Shown here piece after piece: positions 25,209-33,843 of a stretch of 64,000 bases of DNA (position 1 is its first letter; each line of letters begins with the position of its first letter). Made by a program: the position numbers and the translations under genes. The notes under the pieces were generated by a model. That model had not been told where the DNA came from. It did not search any database and saw only the letters and a list, made by a program, of their open reading frames with translations. Location: NCBI GenBank assembly GCA_035518815.1, contig DATIXG010000109.1:19729-83728 (forward strand), written 5' to 3'. Origin of the DNA: AG25 sp035518815. GTDB taxonomy: Bacteria > Gemmatimonadota > Gemmatimonadetes > Gemmatimonadales > GWC2-71-9.

Positions 25209-28200
25209 TCAAAGCCCGACGCCGTGGCACTTCTTGAACTTCTTCCCGCTCCCACACGGGCAGGGATCGTTGCGGCCGACGCCGGCGTAGGGGTTGGGGG
25301 CTGGTGAAGCGGTTGGCGACCGTCCCGTTGGCGGTTTCAGACCCGACGATTCCGTTTGGACCAGGCCATCGGCCGCGGGCTTCGATGTCACCATCGGCGT
25401 GGGGCGGCGGGGCCCGCCAAAGGGCCCGGGCCGCGGGCCTCGCACTGCTGGCCCGCCCACGTCGCCGGGGCCGCCCGGCGGTGGCCCGATGTCGACCTGC
25501 AGCTTGAGCCAGCGCTCGGTGAAGCTGGTCCGCAAGTCGTGCATGAGCCCGACGAACATCTCGTAGGCTTCCTGCTTGTATTCGATCAGCGGGTCCTTCT
25601 GCCCCCAGGCGCGGTACTGGATGGCCGCCCGCAGCTGATCGAGGTCGTAGAGGTGATCCTTCCATTTCTCGTCGATGACACCGAGCATCACCTGCGAGAG
25701 CGCCTGCCCGCTCAGGTTGGGGGCGCCGACCTTCGCCTCGATCTCGGCGAAATAGTCGAGCTTCGCCCGAAACGCCGTGCGACCCGCCTCGTGCACGGCG
25801 GCGACCACATCGGCGCGCGTGCGGACTTTGGCGGCGTCCGTCACGGCCGGGACCGAGACGAGAAACTTGAGCAGGAACTCCGTTTCCACGAGCTCGCGAT
25901 CCCACTCGTCCGCGCCGCCGCCACCCATGACCTGATTCGCCAGGTGCTCCACGCCCGCGTCGATCATCCGCTGCGCCTCGGCCTTGAGCTCCTCGCCGCC
26001 TTCGAGCGCGAACAGGCGCAGCGAGTAGATCACTTCCCGCTGCTGATTCATCACGTCGTCGTACTCGAGCAGCTTCTTACGGGCCTGGAAGTTCTGGAGC
26101 TCGACGCGCTTCTGCGCCTGTCCGATGGCGCTCGTCACCCACGGGTGGGTGATGACCTCGCCCTCTTCGGCGCCCGTGCGGTCCATCCAGCGGGCAATGC
26201 GGTCGGAGCCGAACAGCCGCATCAGGTCGTCTTCGAGTGACAGGAAGAAGACGCTCTGGCCGGGATCTCCCTGGCGTCCGGAGCGGCCCCGCAACTGGCG
26301 GTCGATGCGGCGTGCTTCGTGCCGCTCGGTCCCGATGATCACGAGCCCGCAGGGGGGATCGTCGTAGCACCCAAGCTTCTTGATCTCGGGCTGGGACAGG
26401 TCCGGCGGCTCCACCGTCTGGCCGAATGCGGGGTCGCGGGACGTGATGCCGCACACGCGACATTTCTTGACGCCCGGCCCGAGCCGGATGTCGGTGCCGC
26501 GGCCCGCCATGTTCGTCGCAATCGTGATCGCGCCCGCGCGCCCCGCCTGGGCGATGATCTCGGCCTCGCGCTGGTGGTACTTGGCGTTGAGGACCTCATG
26601 GGGGAACCCGCGGCGCTTGAGCATGCGGGAGAGCGTCTCTGACACGTCGACGCTCACCGTGCCGACGAGCACCGGGAGTCCGCGGCCGTGCTGCCGCTCG
26701 ATCTCATCCAGAATGGCGTTGTATTTCTCGCGCCGGCTCTTGTAGATCAGGTCGTGCTTGTCGATGCGACGGGCCGGGCGGTTCGTCGGAATCACGACCA
26801 CCTCGAGACCGTAGATCTGGAAGAACTCGGTTTCCTCGGTCTCGGCCGTCCCCGTCATGCCGGCGAGCTTGTCGTACATGCGGAAGTAGTTCTGAATCGT
26901 GATGGTCGCGAGTGTCTGCGACTCCTCTCGCACCGCCACGCCTTCCTTGGCTTCCACCGCTTGGTGGAGGCCGTCGGACCAGCGCCGGCCCGGCATCAGA
27001 CGCCCGGTGAACTCATCCACGATGAAGACCTGGCCGTCCTGCACCACGTAGTCCACGTCCTTCTCATACAAGGCGTGGGCCTGCAAGAGCTTGTGGATGA
27101 TGTGCAGGATTTCGCTCTTGCGCGCATACTCGGCCTCCACGGCCCGCCGCTTGGCCAACTTGTCCGGGGGCGCCAGCGACTCATCCCGGTCGATGTCGTG
27201 GACGGCCTGCGAGATGTCGGGCACCACGAACAGCGCCGGGTCCTCGGGCGACATGGTCTCGACACCCTTCTCCGTGAGGTGCACGGAGTGCCCCCGCTCG
27301 TCCATGACGAAGTACAGCTCGTCCTCCAGGTGCCGCATCTTCTGCTCCCGCGCCGGGAGCTTGCGGTCGGCCAGATGATCGAGTTCCACGCGCTGCACGA
27401 GCGCCTTCACGCCCTGCTCGTTGAGGAGCTTGAGGAGCTTCTTGTTCTTCGGGATCCCGAGCTGCGCCTGATACAACAGGACGCCGCCCTCGTACGCGGT
27501 CTTCTCGTCGGCGACGAGGGGCTCCGCGCGACCGAGGAGGTCGTTCACCACGGCGTTCTGCTTGCGGACGAGCTGGACGACCTGCGCGTTGTACAGGGCG
27601 TACTTCTCGTCGGCCTCGGTCCCTACAGGACCGGAGATGATGAGCGGCGTGCGCGCCTCATCGATGAGGATCGAATCCACCTCGTCGATGATGGCGTAGT
27701 GATGTCCGCGCTGGACGCGCTCGTCGGTCGAGCGCACCATGTTGTCGCGCAGGTAGTCGAACCCGAACTCGTTGTTCGTGCCGTAGGTGATGTCGCACAG
27801 GTAGGCGGCCCGGCGCTCGGGCGTCGAGGGCTCGGTATCGTCGATGCACCCAACGGTCAGGCCGAGCCACTTGAAGAGGTGACCCATCCATTGCGAGTCG
27901 CGGCGCGCGAGGTAGTTGTTGACCGTCACGAGGTGCGCGCCCTTCGCCGTCAGGGCGTTCAAGTACAGGGGCAGCGTAGCGACGAGGGTCTTGCCTTCGC
28001 CCGTCGCCATCTCCGCGATCTTGCCCTGGTGCAGCACGATCCCGCCGATCAGCTGCACGTCGTAGGGCACCATGTCCCAGGTAAGGGCGTGTCCCGTGAC
28101 GGCCACCTCCGTGCCCTGCAGGCGCCGGCACGCCTCCCGCACCGTGGCGAACGCCTCCGGGAGGACTTCGCCCAGCACCGCCTCCGTTTCGGCACGGAGC

Positions 28201-28481
28201 CGTTGCTCGGCCTCGGCGAGCTTGCGATCGATGGCGGTGCGCTCGTCCGCGTCGGGGCAGTCGTGCTTTGCCTGCTTGAGGCTCGCCACCTCGGCGGCGA
28301 GCGTGCCCGTCCGCTGCTGCAGCACGTCCCGGAACTTCGTGGTCTGCGCCTGGATGGCGGCGTCGGGGAGCGTCTTGAGACGCTCCTCGTGCTGCCGGAT
28401 CGCATCCACCACGGGCTGAATGCGCTTCAGCTCGCGCTCGAACCGGGTGCCGAGCACCTTGGTGACAAGCTGTTTCAGCAT
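25209..28481 (-). CDS. secA: SecA, preprotein translocase ATPase
   Basis: A 1090-residue motor for Sec export. Walker A MATGEGKT, DEVDSILIDEARTPLIISGP, TYGTNNEFGFDYLRDNM, TNMAGRGTDIRLGPG, ERHEARRIDRQLRGRSGRQGDPG, and a C-terminal SEC-C zinc motif (DPCPCGSGKKFKKCHGVG) are all present. It is longer than E. coli SecA (901). Part of the excess is a long coiled stretch at about 50-95 and part an insertion after GRGTDI carrying four cysteines (674, 677, 705, 711). ATG nine bases after nadD with GAGGGC upstream. It exports the many lipoproteins and barrels seen here. Confidence 0.97.
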   Translation of the reverse strand: MLKQLVTKVLGTRFERELKRIQPVVDAIRQHEERLKTLPDAAIQAQTTKFRDVLQQRTGTLAAEVASLKQAKHDCPDADERTAIDRKLAEAEQRLRAETEAVLGEVLPEAFATVREACRRLQGTEVAVTGHALTWDMVPYDVQLIGGIVLHQGKIAEMATGEGKTLVATLPLYLNALTAKGAHLVTVNNYLARRDSQWMGHLFKWLGLTVGCIDDTEPSTPERRAAYLCDITYGTNNEFGFDYLRDNMVRSTDERVQRGHHYAIIDEVDSILIDEARTPLIISGPVGTEADEKYALYNAQVVQLVRKQNAVVNDLLGRAEPLVADEKTAYEGGVLLYQAQLGIPKNKKLLKLLNEQGVKALVQRVELDHLADRKLPAREQKMRHLEDELYFVMDERGHSVHLTEKGVETMSPEDPALFVVPDISQAVHDIDRDESLAPPDKLAKRRAVEAEYARKSEILHIIHKLLQAHALYEKDVDYVVQDGQVFIVDEFTGRLMPGRRWSDGLHQAVEAKEGVAVREESQTLATITIQNYFRMYDKLAGMTGTAETEETEFFQIYGLEVVVIPTNRPARRIDKHDLIYKSRREKYNAILDEIERQHGRGLPVLVGTVSVDVSETLSRMLKRRGFPHEVLNAKYHQREAEIIAQAGRAGAITIATNMAGRGTDIRLGPGVKKCRVCGITSRDPAFGQTVEPPDLSQPEIKKLGCYDDPPCGLVIIGTERHEARRIDRQLRGRSGRQGDPGQSVFFLSLEDDLMRLFGSDRIARWMDRTGAEEGEVITHPWVTSAIGQAQKRVELQNFQARKKLLEYDDVMNQQREVIYSLRLFALEGGEELKAEAQRMIDAGVEHLANQVMGGGGADEWDRELVETEFLLKFLVSVPAVTDAAKVRTRADVVAAVHEAGRTAFRAKLDYFAEIEAKVGAPNLSGQALSQVMLGVIDEKWKDHLYDLDQLRAAIQYRAWGQKDPLIEYKQEAYEMFVGLMHDLRTSFTERWLKLQVDIGPPPGGPGDVGGPAVRGPRPGPFGGPRRPTPMVTSKPAADGLVQTESSGLKPPTGRSPTASPAPNPYAGVGRNDPCPCGSGKKFKKCHGVGL

Positions 28482-28490
28482 CTGCCCTCG

Positions 28491-29051
28491 CTAGCGGTAC
28501 AGGCCGTGGGCGGCGATGTAGTCGCGGACCGCCTCGGGCACGAGATAGCGAATCGACCGACCGCGCGCCACCCGCTCGCGCACTACCGTCGCCGAAATAT
28601 CGATGGTCGGCACGGCCACCGTGCGCCGGATCAGCCCGCCCGTGGGCGGCGGGAAGCCGGGCCGGGACAGCGCTACCAGATCGGCGAGACTCGGCAGTGC
28701 GTCGACCTCATGCCAGGCGGGGAGCTCCTGGGCGGCATCGCCCCCTACCAACAACAGGAAGCGGTTCCCGGGCTCTCGCTGGGCCAGGGCTCGCAAGGTC
28801 CGAACCGTGTAGGACGGCGCAGGAAGCTCAAGCTCGATGCGCTCGACCCGAAAGCGGGGGTTGCCGGCGACGGCGGCGGCGAGCATGTCGGCGCGCTGCT
28901 CGGGGGATGCCTGGTGCGTGCGTCCCTTGAGCGGTTGCTCCTTGGCGACCAGGAACCGGACGCAGACATCCAGGGCGTCGGCCGCCGCCTCGGCCACGAT
29001 GAGGTGGCCCATGTGCACGGGATCGAAGGAGCCGCCGAACAACGCTTCCAC
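28491..29051 (-). CDS. nadD: Nicotinate-nucleotide adenylyltransferase
   Basis: A 186-residue nucleotidyltransferase of NAD synthesis (NaMN + ATP to NaAD). Visible: FGGSFDPVHMGHLIVAE at residues 5-21 with the HxGH motif, PSYTVRTLRAL, FLLLVGGDAAQELPAWHE, and the C-terminal ISATVVRERVARGRSIRYLVP with the ISxTxxR motif. Length is slightly short but complete. GTG start one base after bamD, so translation is coupled. Confidence 0.95.
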   Translation of the reverse strand: MEALFGGSFDPVHMGHLIVAEAAADALDVCVRFLVAKEQPLKGRTHQASPEQRADMLAAAVAGNPRFRVERIELELPAPSYTVRTLRALAQREPGNRFLLLVGGDAAQELPAWHEVDALPSLADLVALSRPGFPPPTGGLIRRTVAVPTIDISATVVRERVARGRSIRYLVPEAVRDYIAAHGLYR

Positions 29052-29052
29052 G

Positions 29053-29814
29053 TCAGGGGTCGGCGGTGCTCGCTTCGGCGGGACACCGGCGTTTGAGGCC
29101 GTAGGTGTCCGGGTAGTACTGCCGCAGATTCGCGCAGGTCTCCTTCATCTCCTCGACGTACCCGATGGCGCGGTAGCTGTCGACCAACCGGAGCAACGCC
29201 GACGGGACCCACTTGGTCGTGTTGTAGCTCGCGACGATGTCCTTGAAGTAGATGATGGCCGAGTCGTAGGCTTTCCGGCGGACGTAGAACATGCCGATCT
29301 TGTAGCTCCGCTCGGCGAACCACTCCGAGAGCTTGCTGACGCGGAGCTGGGCCCGCGCCGCCGCGTCCGACGAGGGATAACGCCCCAGCAGCTCCTGATA
29401 GGTCGCGAGCGCGGTCTGGCCCGGGGTGGGATCGACCTCCGGGCGGGGCCACATCCGCAGGTTGGCATCGCCCGCGCGGAGCAGAGCGAGGGGCGCATAG
29501 TCCGAGGTCGGGAATTCCTCCGCCACCTTCGTGAACGTGACGACGGCCCCAGCGAAGTCGTTCGTTTGGAACATGCACTCGGCCACGTAGTATCGCGCCT
29601 CCGCCATTTCCGGCTGCCCCGGAGACAGCTCGAACTGCAGCCGGCGATAGTCGAGCAACGCGGCGTCAAACGCTCCGTGGTGGAACGCGGCGCGCGCCCG
29701 CAACATGATCTGGTCCGTGTCCAACGTCGTCGGCTGGATCTGCGGCTTCGTACCACCAGCACATGCCGTGAGCAACGCCAACCCGAACAACATCCTGATG
29801 CGCATAGTCCTCAC
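29053..29814 (-). CDS. bamD: BamD, outer-membrane assembly lipoprotein
   Basis: A 253-residue TPR lipoprotein. The signal ends in a lipobox LTAC near residues 15-18; the TPR helices show AFDAALLDYRRLQFELSPG, EARYYVAECMFQTNDFAGA, VAEEFPTSDYAPLALLRAG and SYKIGMFYVRRKAYDSAIIYF, the last being a strong BamD/YfiO signature. It is the essential partner of BamA in inserting barrel proteins. It overlaps the next gene by GTGA. ATG at 29805 is an alternative start. Confidence 0.92.
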   Translation of the reverse strand: MRTMRIRMLFGLALLTACAGGTKPQIQPTTLDTDQIMLRARAAFHHGAFDAALLDYRRLQFELSPGQPEMAEARYYVAECMFQTNDFAGAVVTFTKVAEEFPTSDYAPLALLRAGDANLRMWPRPEVDPTPGQTALATYQELLGRYPSSDAAARAQLRVSKLSEWFAERSYKIGMFYVRRKAYDSAIIYFKDIVASYNTTKWVPSALLRLVDSYRAIGYVEEMKETCANLRQYYPDTYGLKRRCPAEASTADP

Positions 29815-30731
29815 AATTGTTTCGGCGCCGGCGCATCCGCGCCGTCCGCCTTCCCCAAGGCATTGATTTTCTGTTGCGCGCGGACGGTGATACTGTCGCC
29901 CGGAATTCCGCCCGCGATCGCCTGCTGATAGCCGTCCAGGGCTCCAGGCACGTCCCCCTGGGCGAGCCGCACGTCTCCCAAACCCAAAAACGCCGCCCGC
30001 TCCACCTCGGTGGATGCCCCCGGAGCGGTCGCGCGCCGGAACCAGCTCTCCGCCTCGGCGGGCTGCCCCCGCTCGAGCAGCGCCTGGCCCTGCATCAGCG
30101 CGCAGAGACTCAACCCTTCCCGCGCCCCCTCAACCACGACCGGTTCGCGTTGCCGGCGCAGCACGCCCTCGAACGCCGCGACCGCTGTCTGGCAGTCGCG
30201 GGCGCGGGCGGCGGCCAGCCCGTAAGCGTACAGCAGCGAGTCCCCGCTGCGTGCGTCGGTGGCCGCGGCGACGGCGACGGGGAGCAGCGCCATGGCCACC
30301 ACGGTGTCGCCGCTTTCCGCAGCCTCGAGCGCCACGAGCCGCGCGTACCTGCCGAGCGGACGGGTCGGCGCCACGGCGCGCACGGCCGCGAGCCCGCTCG
30401 TGAGCGCCGCCCGGTCGTTTGCCGCGACCGCCGCCCGGATCACGCGCTCCAGCCCTTCCGCGGCCTCCGCTACCCGCGAGTTGTCGCGCTCCCCCAGCGC
30501 CCGGTACTGCGCGACCGCGAGCATGAGATCCTGCGTGTGAAGCGCCGCGGCTCCCGCCTTCGCGTGGAGGTCCGCCGTCGGCCGGGCCTTCAGGGCCAAC
30601 TCGTATTCGGCGAGCGCGTCCCGATACGCCGCCGCGGCGTATGACCGGTCCCCGAGCTGCTCGTGGTTGGCCGCGCTTTGCGAGCAGGCCAGCGCGGCGA
30701 GCGTCAGCGCCCCCAATACCAGCGCCTTCAC
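29811..30731 (-). CDS. TPR-containing lipoprotein
   Basis: A 306-residue protein with a lipoprotein signal (MKALVLGALTLAALAC, lipobox ALAC) followed by alanine-rich TPR helices (AYRDALAEYELALKARP, AVAQYRALGERDNSR, AESWFRRATAPG, VPGALDGYQQAIAGG). No catalytic motif is seen. It lies between another TPR gene and bamD with 4-base overlaps on both sides, so an envelope-assembly or wall-related scaffold role is plausible but unproven. Confidence 0.82.
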   Translation of the reverse strand: MKALVLGALTLAALACSQSAANHEQLGDRSYAAAAYRDALAEYELALKARPTADLHAKAGAAALHTQDLMLAVAQYRALGERDNSRVAEAAEGLERVIRAAVAANDRAALTSGLAAVRAVAPTRPLGRYARLVALEAAESGDTVVAMALLPVAVAAATDARSGDSLLYAYGLAAARARDCQTAVAAFEGVLRRQREPVVVEGAREGLSLCALMQGQALLERGQPAEAESWFRRATAPGASTEVERAAFLGLGDVRLAQGDVPGALDGYQQAIAGGIPGDSITVRAQQKINALGKADGADAPAPKQL

Positions 30732-31534
30732 GACGGCTTCCGGCGGCGGGCACCACTCCGGCCCACATTCCCCTTCCCGCCTGCTTCATCCGCGGGCGGG
30801 GGCGGCGCACCGTCCACCGGCGTCGCACTCACATCGTTCCGCGCCAGCATCGCGAGATACGCTTCCACCCGCGGGTCCTCCGGCCGACGGGCACGACATT
30901 CCTCCCAGACCGTCCGGGCCGCGAGGCCGTCCCCGGCGAGATAGCAGGCGAGCCCCAGCATCGCAGCGGCGTCGAGGTAGGTCGGGCGGCTCCGCACGAT
31001 GATCTCGAACTGCTCGCGCGCGTCGAGCGCTCGCCCAGCCTGCAGCAGGAGGCGCCCCAACTTATACCGCAGATCGTGGAAGGCGGGTCCGAGGGCCAGG
31101 GCCTCCTGGTACTGGTGGATCGCCTGCGCCAGGCCCCCGGACTCGAGGTAGGCGTCCCCCATGACCGCGTGCTGGTTGGCCAGCTTGGCCGCAATGTGGA
31201 CCGGGAAGCCCAGCCGGGTCTCCGCCCCCAGCTCGGCGGCCCGGCGAAACATCGCATCGGCCTCGGATTCGCGCCCCAACTCGTTGAGGACAATGGCGCG
31301 GTGCAACAGGGCTTCCACGTAGTTCGAGTTCAGCTCCAGGGCCCGTTCCAGCTGCAAAAGGGCCTGCTCGGGCTGCCCGGCCAGGGAATACGACAGCCCC
31401 AGGAGGTGGTGGGCGTCCGCGAAGGCCCGGCCCGTCGCTACCACCTCTTCCAGCATGTGGATGGCTCCGTAGTAGTCCTGGAGCTGAAACCGTTCGCGAG
31501 CCCGCTCCACGAGATGCTCAGGACTAACGTCCAT
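30728..31534 (-). CDS. Cytoplasmic TPR protein
   Basis: A 268-residue protein starting MDVSPEHLVERARERF, with about six TPR repeats (YYGAIHMLEEVVATG, AFADAHHLLGLSYSLAG, YVEALLHRAIVLNELG, AIHQYQEALALGPAFH, TYLDAAAMLGLACYLAG) and a basic, proline-rich tail. No signal peptide. ATG 31534 has GAGG seven bases upstream; the longer frame to 31582 lacks one. First gene of the run leading to secA. A TATATT element near 31588-31593 may be its -10, but I see no -35. Confidence 0.8.
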   Translation of the reverse strand: MDVSPEHLVERARERFQLQDYYGAIHMLEEVVATGRAFADAHHLLGLSYSLAGQPEQALLQLERALELNSNYVEALLHRAIVLNELGRESEADAMFRRAAELGAETRLGFPVHIAAKLANQHAVMGDAYLESGGLAQAIHQYQEALALGPAFHDLRYKLGRLLLQAGRALDAREQFEIIVRSRPTYLDAAAMLGLACYLAGDGLAARTVWEECRARRPEDPRVEAYLAMLARNDVSATPVDGAPPPPADEAGGKGNVGRSGARRRKPS

Positions 31535-31603
31535 AGATCGCCTCGCGCCACCGGACGAAGTGCCGAATGCCGACGCCACCAATATAGAGCCTGCGGGACG
31601 GGC

Positions 31604-32539
31604 TCACGCCGCGACGACGCGCCGAAAGTACTCGATGGTTCGAGGCAGCCCCTGCTCGAGGGACACCTTCGGCTCCCAACCAAGGATGGACCGCGCGCGC
31701 GAAATATCGGGCTGGCGCACCTTGGGATCGTCGACCGGTAGCGGGCGCTCGACGATGGGGCTCGTGCATCCGGTGAGCCGGCGCACCTCTTCGGCCAGCT
31801 GGCGAACGGTGAACTCAGTCGGGTTGCCGATGTTGGTCGGATCGCTCGTGCCCCGCTCGAACAGCCGGAGAATGCCCTCGACCAGATCGTCCACGTAGCA
31901 GAACGAACGCGTCTGACTGCCGTCACCATACACGGTCAGCGCTTCGCCCTTCAGGGCCTGCACGATGAAGTTCGACACGACCCGTCCGTCGTGCGGGCGC
32001 ATGCGGGGCCCGTACGTGTTGAAGATCCGCACGATGCGCGTGTCGACGCCGTGCGCACGATGATAGGCCATGGTCATCGCCTCCGCGAACCGCTTCGCTT
32101 CGTCGTACACGCCGCGTGGGCCGACCGGATTCACGTTGCCCCAATAGCTCTCGGTCTGCGGGTGCACGAGGGGATCGCCATACACTTCCGAGGTGGACGC
32201 GAGGAGGAACCGGGCGCCCTTGGCCTTCGCGACGCCCAGCGCCTTGTGCGTGCCGAGCGACCCGACCTTGAGCGTCTGGATCGGGAACTCGAGATAGTCC
32301 ACGGGGCTCGCGGGGCTCGCGAAGTGCAGCACGCCGTCGAGGGCCCCGTCGATCTCGATGAAGTTGGTGACGTCGTGGCGGACGAACTCGAAATCGGGCC
32401 GGCCTTGGAAGGGTGCGATGTTGGCCGGGGAGCCGGTGATGAAGTTGTCCATGCCGATGACCCGGTGCCCGTCCGCGAGCAGGCGCTCGCACAGATGCGA
32501 CCCCAGGAACCCGGCAGCGCCCGTGACTAGGATGCGCAT
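31604..32539 (-). CDS. uxs: UDP-glucuronate decarboxylase (UDP-xylose synthase)
   Basis: A 311-residue extended SDR. NAD motif GAAGFLG; then the UXS hallmarks DNFITGSPANI, HFASPASPVDYLEFPIQTL, STSEVYGDPLVHPQTE, YDEAKRFAEAMTMAYHR with catalytic Tyr/Lys, RIFNTYGPRMRPHDGRVV and PDISRARSILGWEPKV. It converts UDP-glucuronate to UDP-xylose. The upstream gene makes UDP-glucuronate and overlaps it by 13 bases. Last gene of the sugar operon. Confidence 0.92.
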   Translation of the reverse strand: MRILVTGAAGFLGSHLCERLLADGHRVIGMDNFITGSPANIAPFQGRPDFEFVRHDVTNFIEIDGALDGVLHFASPASPVDYLEFPIQTLKVGSLGTHKALGVAKAKGARFLLASTSEVYGDPLVHPQTESYWGNVNPVGPRGVYDEAKRFAEAMTMAYHRAHGVDTRIVRIFNTYGPRMRPHDGRVVSNFIVQALKGEALTVYGDGSQTRSFCYVDDLVEGILRLFERGTSDPTNIGNPTEFTVRQLAEEVRRLTGCTSPIVERPLPVDDPKVRQPDISRARSILGWEPKVSLEQGLPRTIEYFRRVVAA

Positions 32540-33843
32540 GCCAGCCGGCGCCCGATGCTGTCGTACGTGAAGCCGAGCCGAGCGAGGCGCTCGGGGTCGT
32601 ACAGATTGCGTCCGTCCACGATCAGCGGCCGAGCCAGGAGCTGCCGCATGCGCGGGAAGTCAGGGTTGCGATACTCGAGCCATTCCGTGACGATCACGAG
32701 CGCCGCGGCCCCGTCGAGCGCCTCGTAGGCATTCCCCGCGTAGGCAACGCGATCGCCCAGGTGCCGCCGCGCCGTCTCGATCGCGGCGGGGTCGTGGACG
32801 CGCACCCGGGCGCCCGCGGCGATCAGCGCGTCGGCGAGGACCAGGGCCGGGCTCTCCCTCACATCGTCCGTTTCCGCCTTGAAAGCCAGCCCCCACATCG
32901 CGATCACCTGATCCCGTAGCTTGCCGTCGAAGTGCCGCCCGAGCTTCTCAAACAGCAAATGCTTTTGCCGTGCGTTCGCCGCTTCCACCGCGGTCAGAAC
33001 GTCCAGCGACACACCCCGCTCGACCCCGGTCCGAATCAACGCCTGCACGTCCTTGGGAAAGCACGAGCCGCCGTACCCGGGCCCCGGGAACAGGAACGCC
33101 GGGCCGATCCGCCGGTCGCTGCCGATGCCCCGGCGCACGAGGCCGACATCCGCGCCCGTCGCCTCGCAGAGCTGCGCGATCTGGTTCATGAAGGAGATGC
33201 GTGTCGCCAGCATCGCGTTGGCCGCGTATTTCGTCATCTCGGCCGACGGGATGTCCATAAAGAGCAACGGATTGCCGGTGCGCACGAAAGGCGCGTACAA
33301 CTCCTCGAGGACGCGTGCCGCCTCGTCGGAGTCAACTCCGACGACGACGCGGTCGGGCTTCATGAAGTCCTCGACGGCAGCCCCTTCCTTCAAGAACTCG
33401 GGGTTCGAGCAGACGTGGAACGGCAGCTTCGTGTGCGCCGCGATCTCGACCCGCACGCGCTCCGCCGTGCCCACGGGCACCGTGCTCTTGGTGATGACGA
33501 TCTTCCGCGCCTTCATGCGCTGCCCGATGGTGCGGGCGACGTCCAGCACATGCTGGAGATCGGCCGAGCCGTCCTCGTCCGGCGGGGTACCGACCGCGAT
33601 GAAAATGACGTCGGCCTGCTCGACTGCGGTCCCGACGTCGGTCGTGAAGGTCAGCCGTCCCTCGCGCCGGTTGCGCGCGACGATCGGGCCGAGGCCCGGC
33701 TCGTAGATGGGGAGCTGGTCCGCGCGAAGTGCCGCGATCTTCGCCGCGTCCACGTCCGCGCAGGCCACGGTGTTGCCGGTTTCGGCGAGGCACGCGCCCA
33801 CCACCAGGCCGACGTAACCCGTGCCGACAACCGCGACTTTCAT
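32527..33843 (-). CDS. ugd: UDP-glucose 6-dehydrogenase
   Basis: A 438-residue enzyme that oxidises UDP-glucose twice to UDP-glucuronate. Seen: VVGTGYVGLVVGACLAETG at the N-terminus, IFIAVGTPPDEDGSADL, ITKSTVPVGTAERVR, SNPEFLKEGAAVEDFMKPDR, AEMTKYAANAMLATRISFMN, and the catalytic cysteine in GPGYGGSCFPKDVQAL. Length is typical. ATGA overlap with the upstream dehydrogenase. Supplies Uxs. Confidence 0.95.
   Translation of the reverse strand: MKVAVVGTGYVGLVVGACLAETGNTVACADVDAAKIAALRADQLPIYEPGLGPIVARNRREGRLTFTTDVGTAVEQADVIFIAVGTPPDEDGSADLQHVLDVARTIGQRMKARKIVITKSTVPVGTAERVRVEIAAHTKLPFHVCSNPEFLKEGAAVEDFMKPDRVVVGVDSDEAARVLEELYAPFVRTGNPLLFMDIPSAEMTKYAANAMLATRISFMNQIAQLCEATGADVGLVRRGIGSDRRIGPAFLFPGPGYGGSCFPKDVQALIRTGVERGVSLDVLTAVEAANARQKHLLFEKLGRHFDGKLRDQVIAMWGLAFKAETDDVRESPALVLADALIAAGARVRVHDPAAIETARRHLGDRVAYAGNAYEALDGAAALVIVTEWLEYRNPDFPRMRQLLARPLIVDGRNLYDPERLARLGFTYDSIGRRLACAS

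Noticed and set aside
26688..29096. 802-codon plus-strand frame opposite secA and nadD.
   Set aside because: Shadow of two conserved genes; no motifs or ribosome site.
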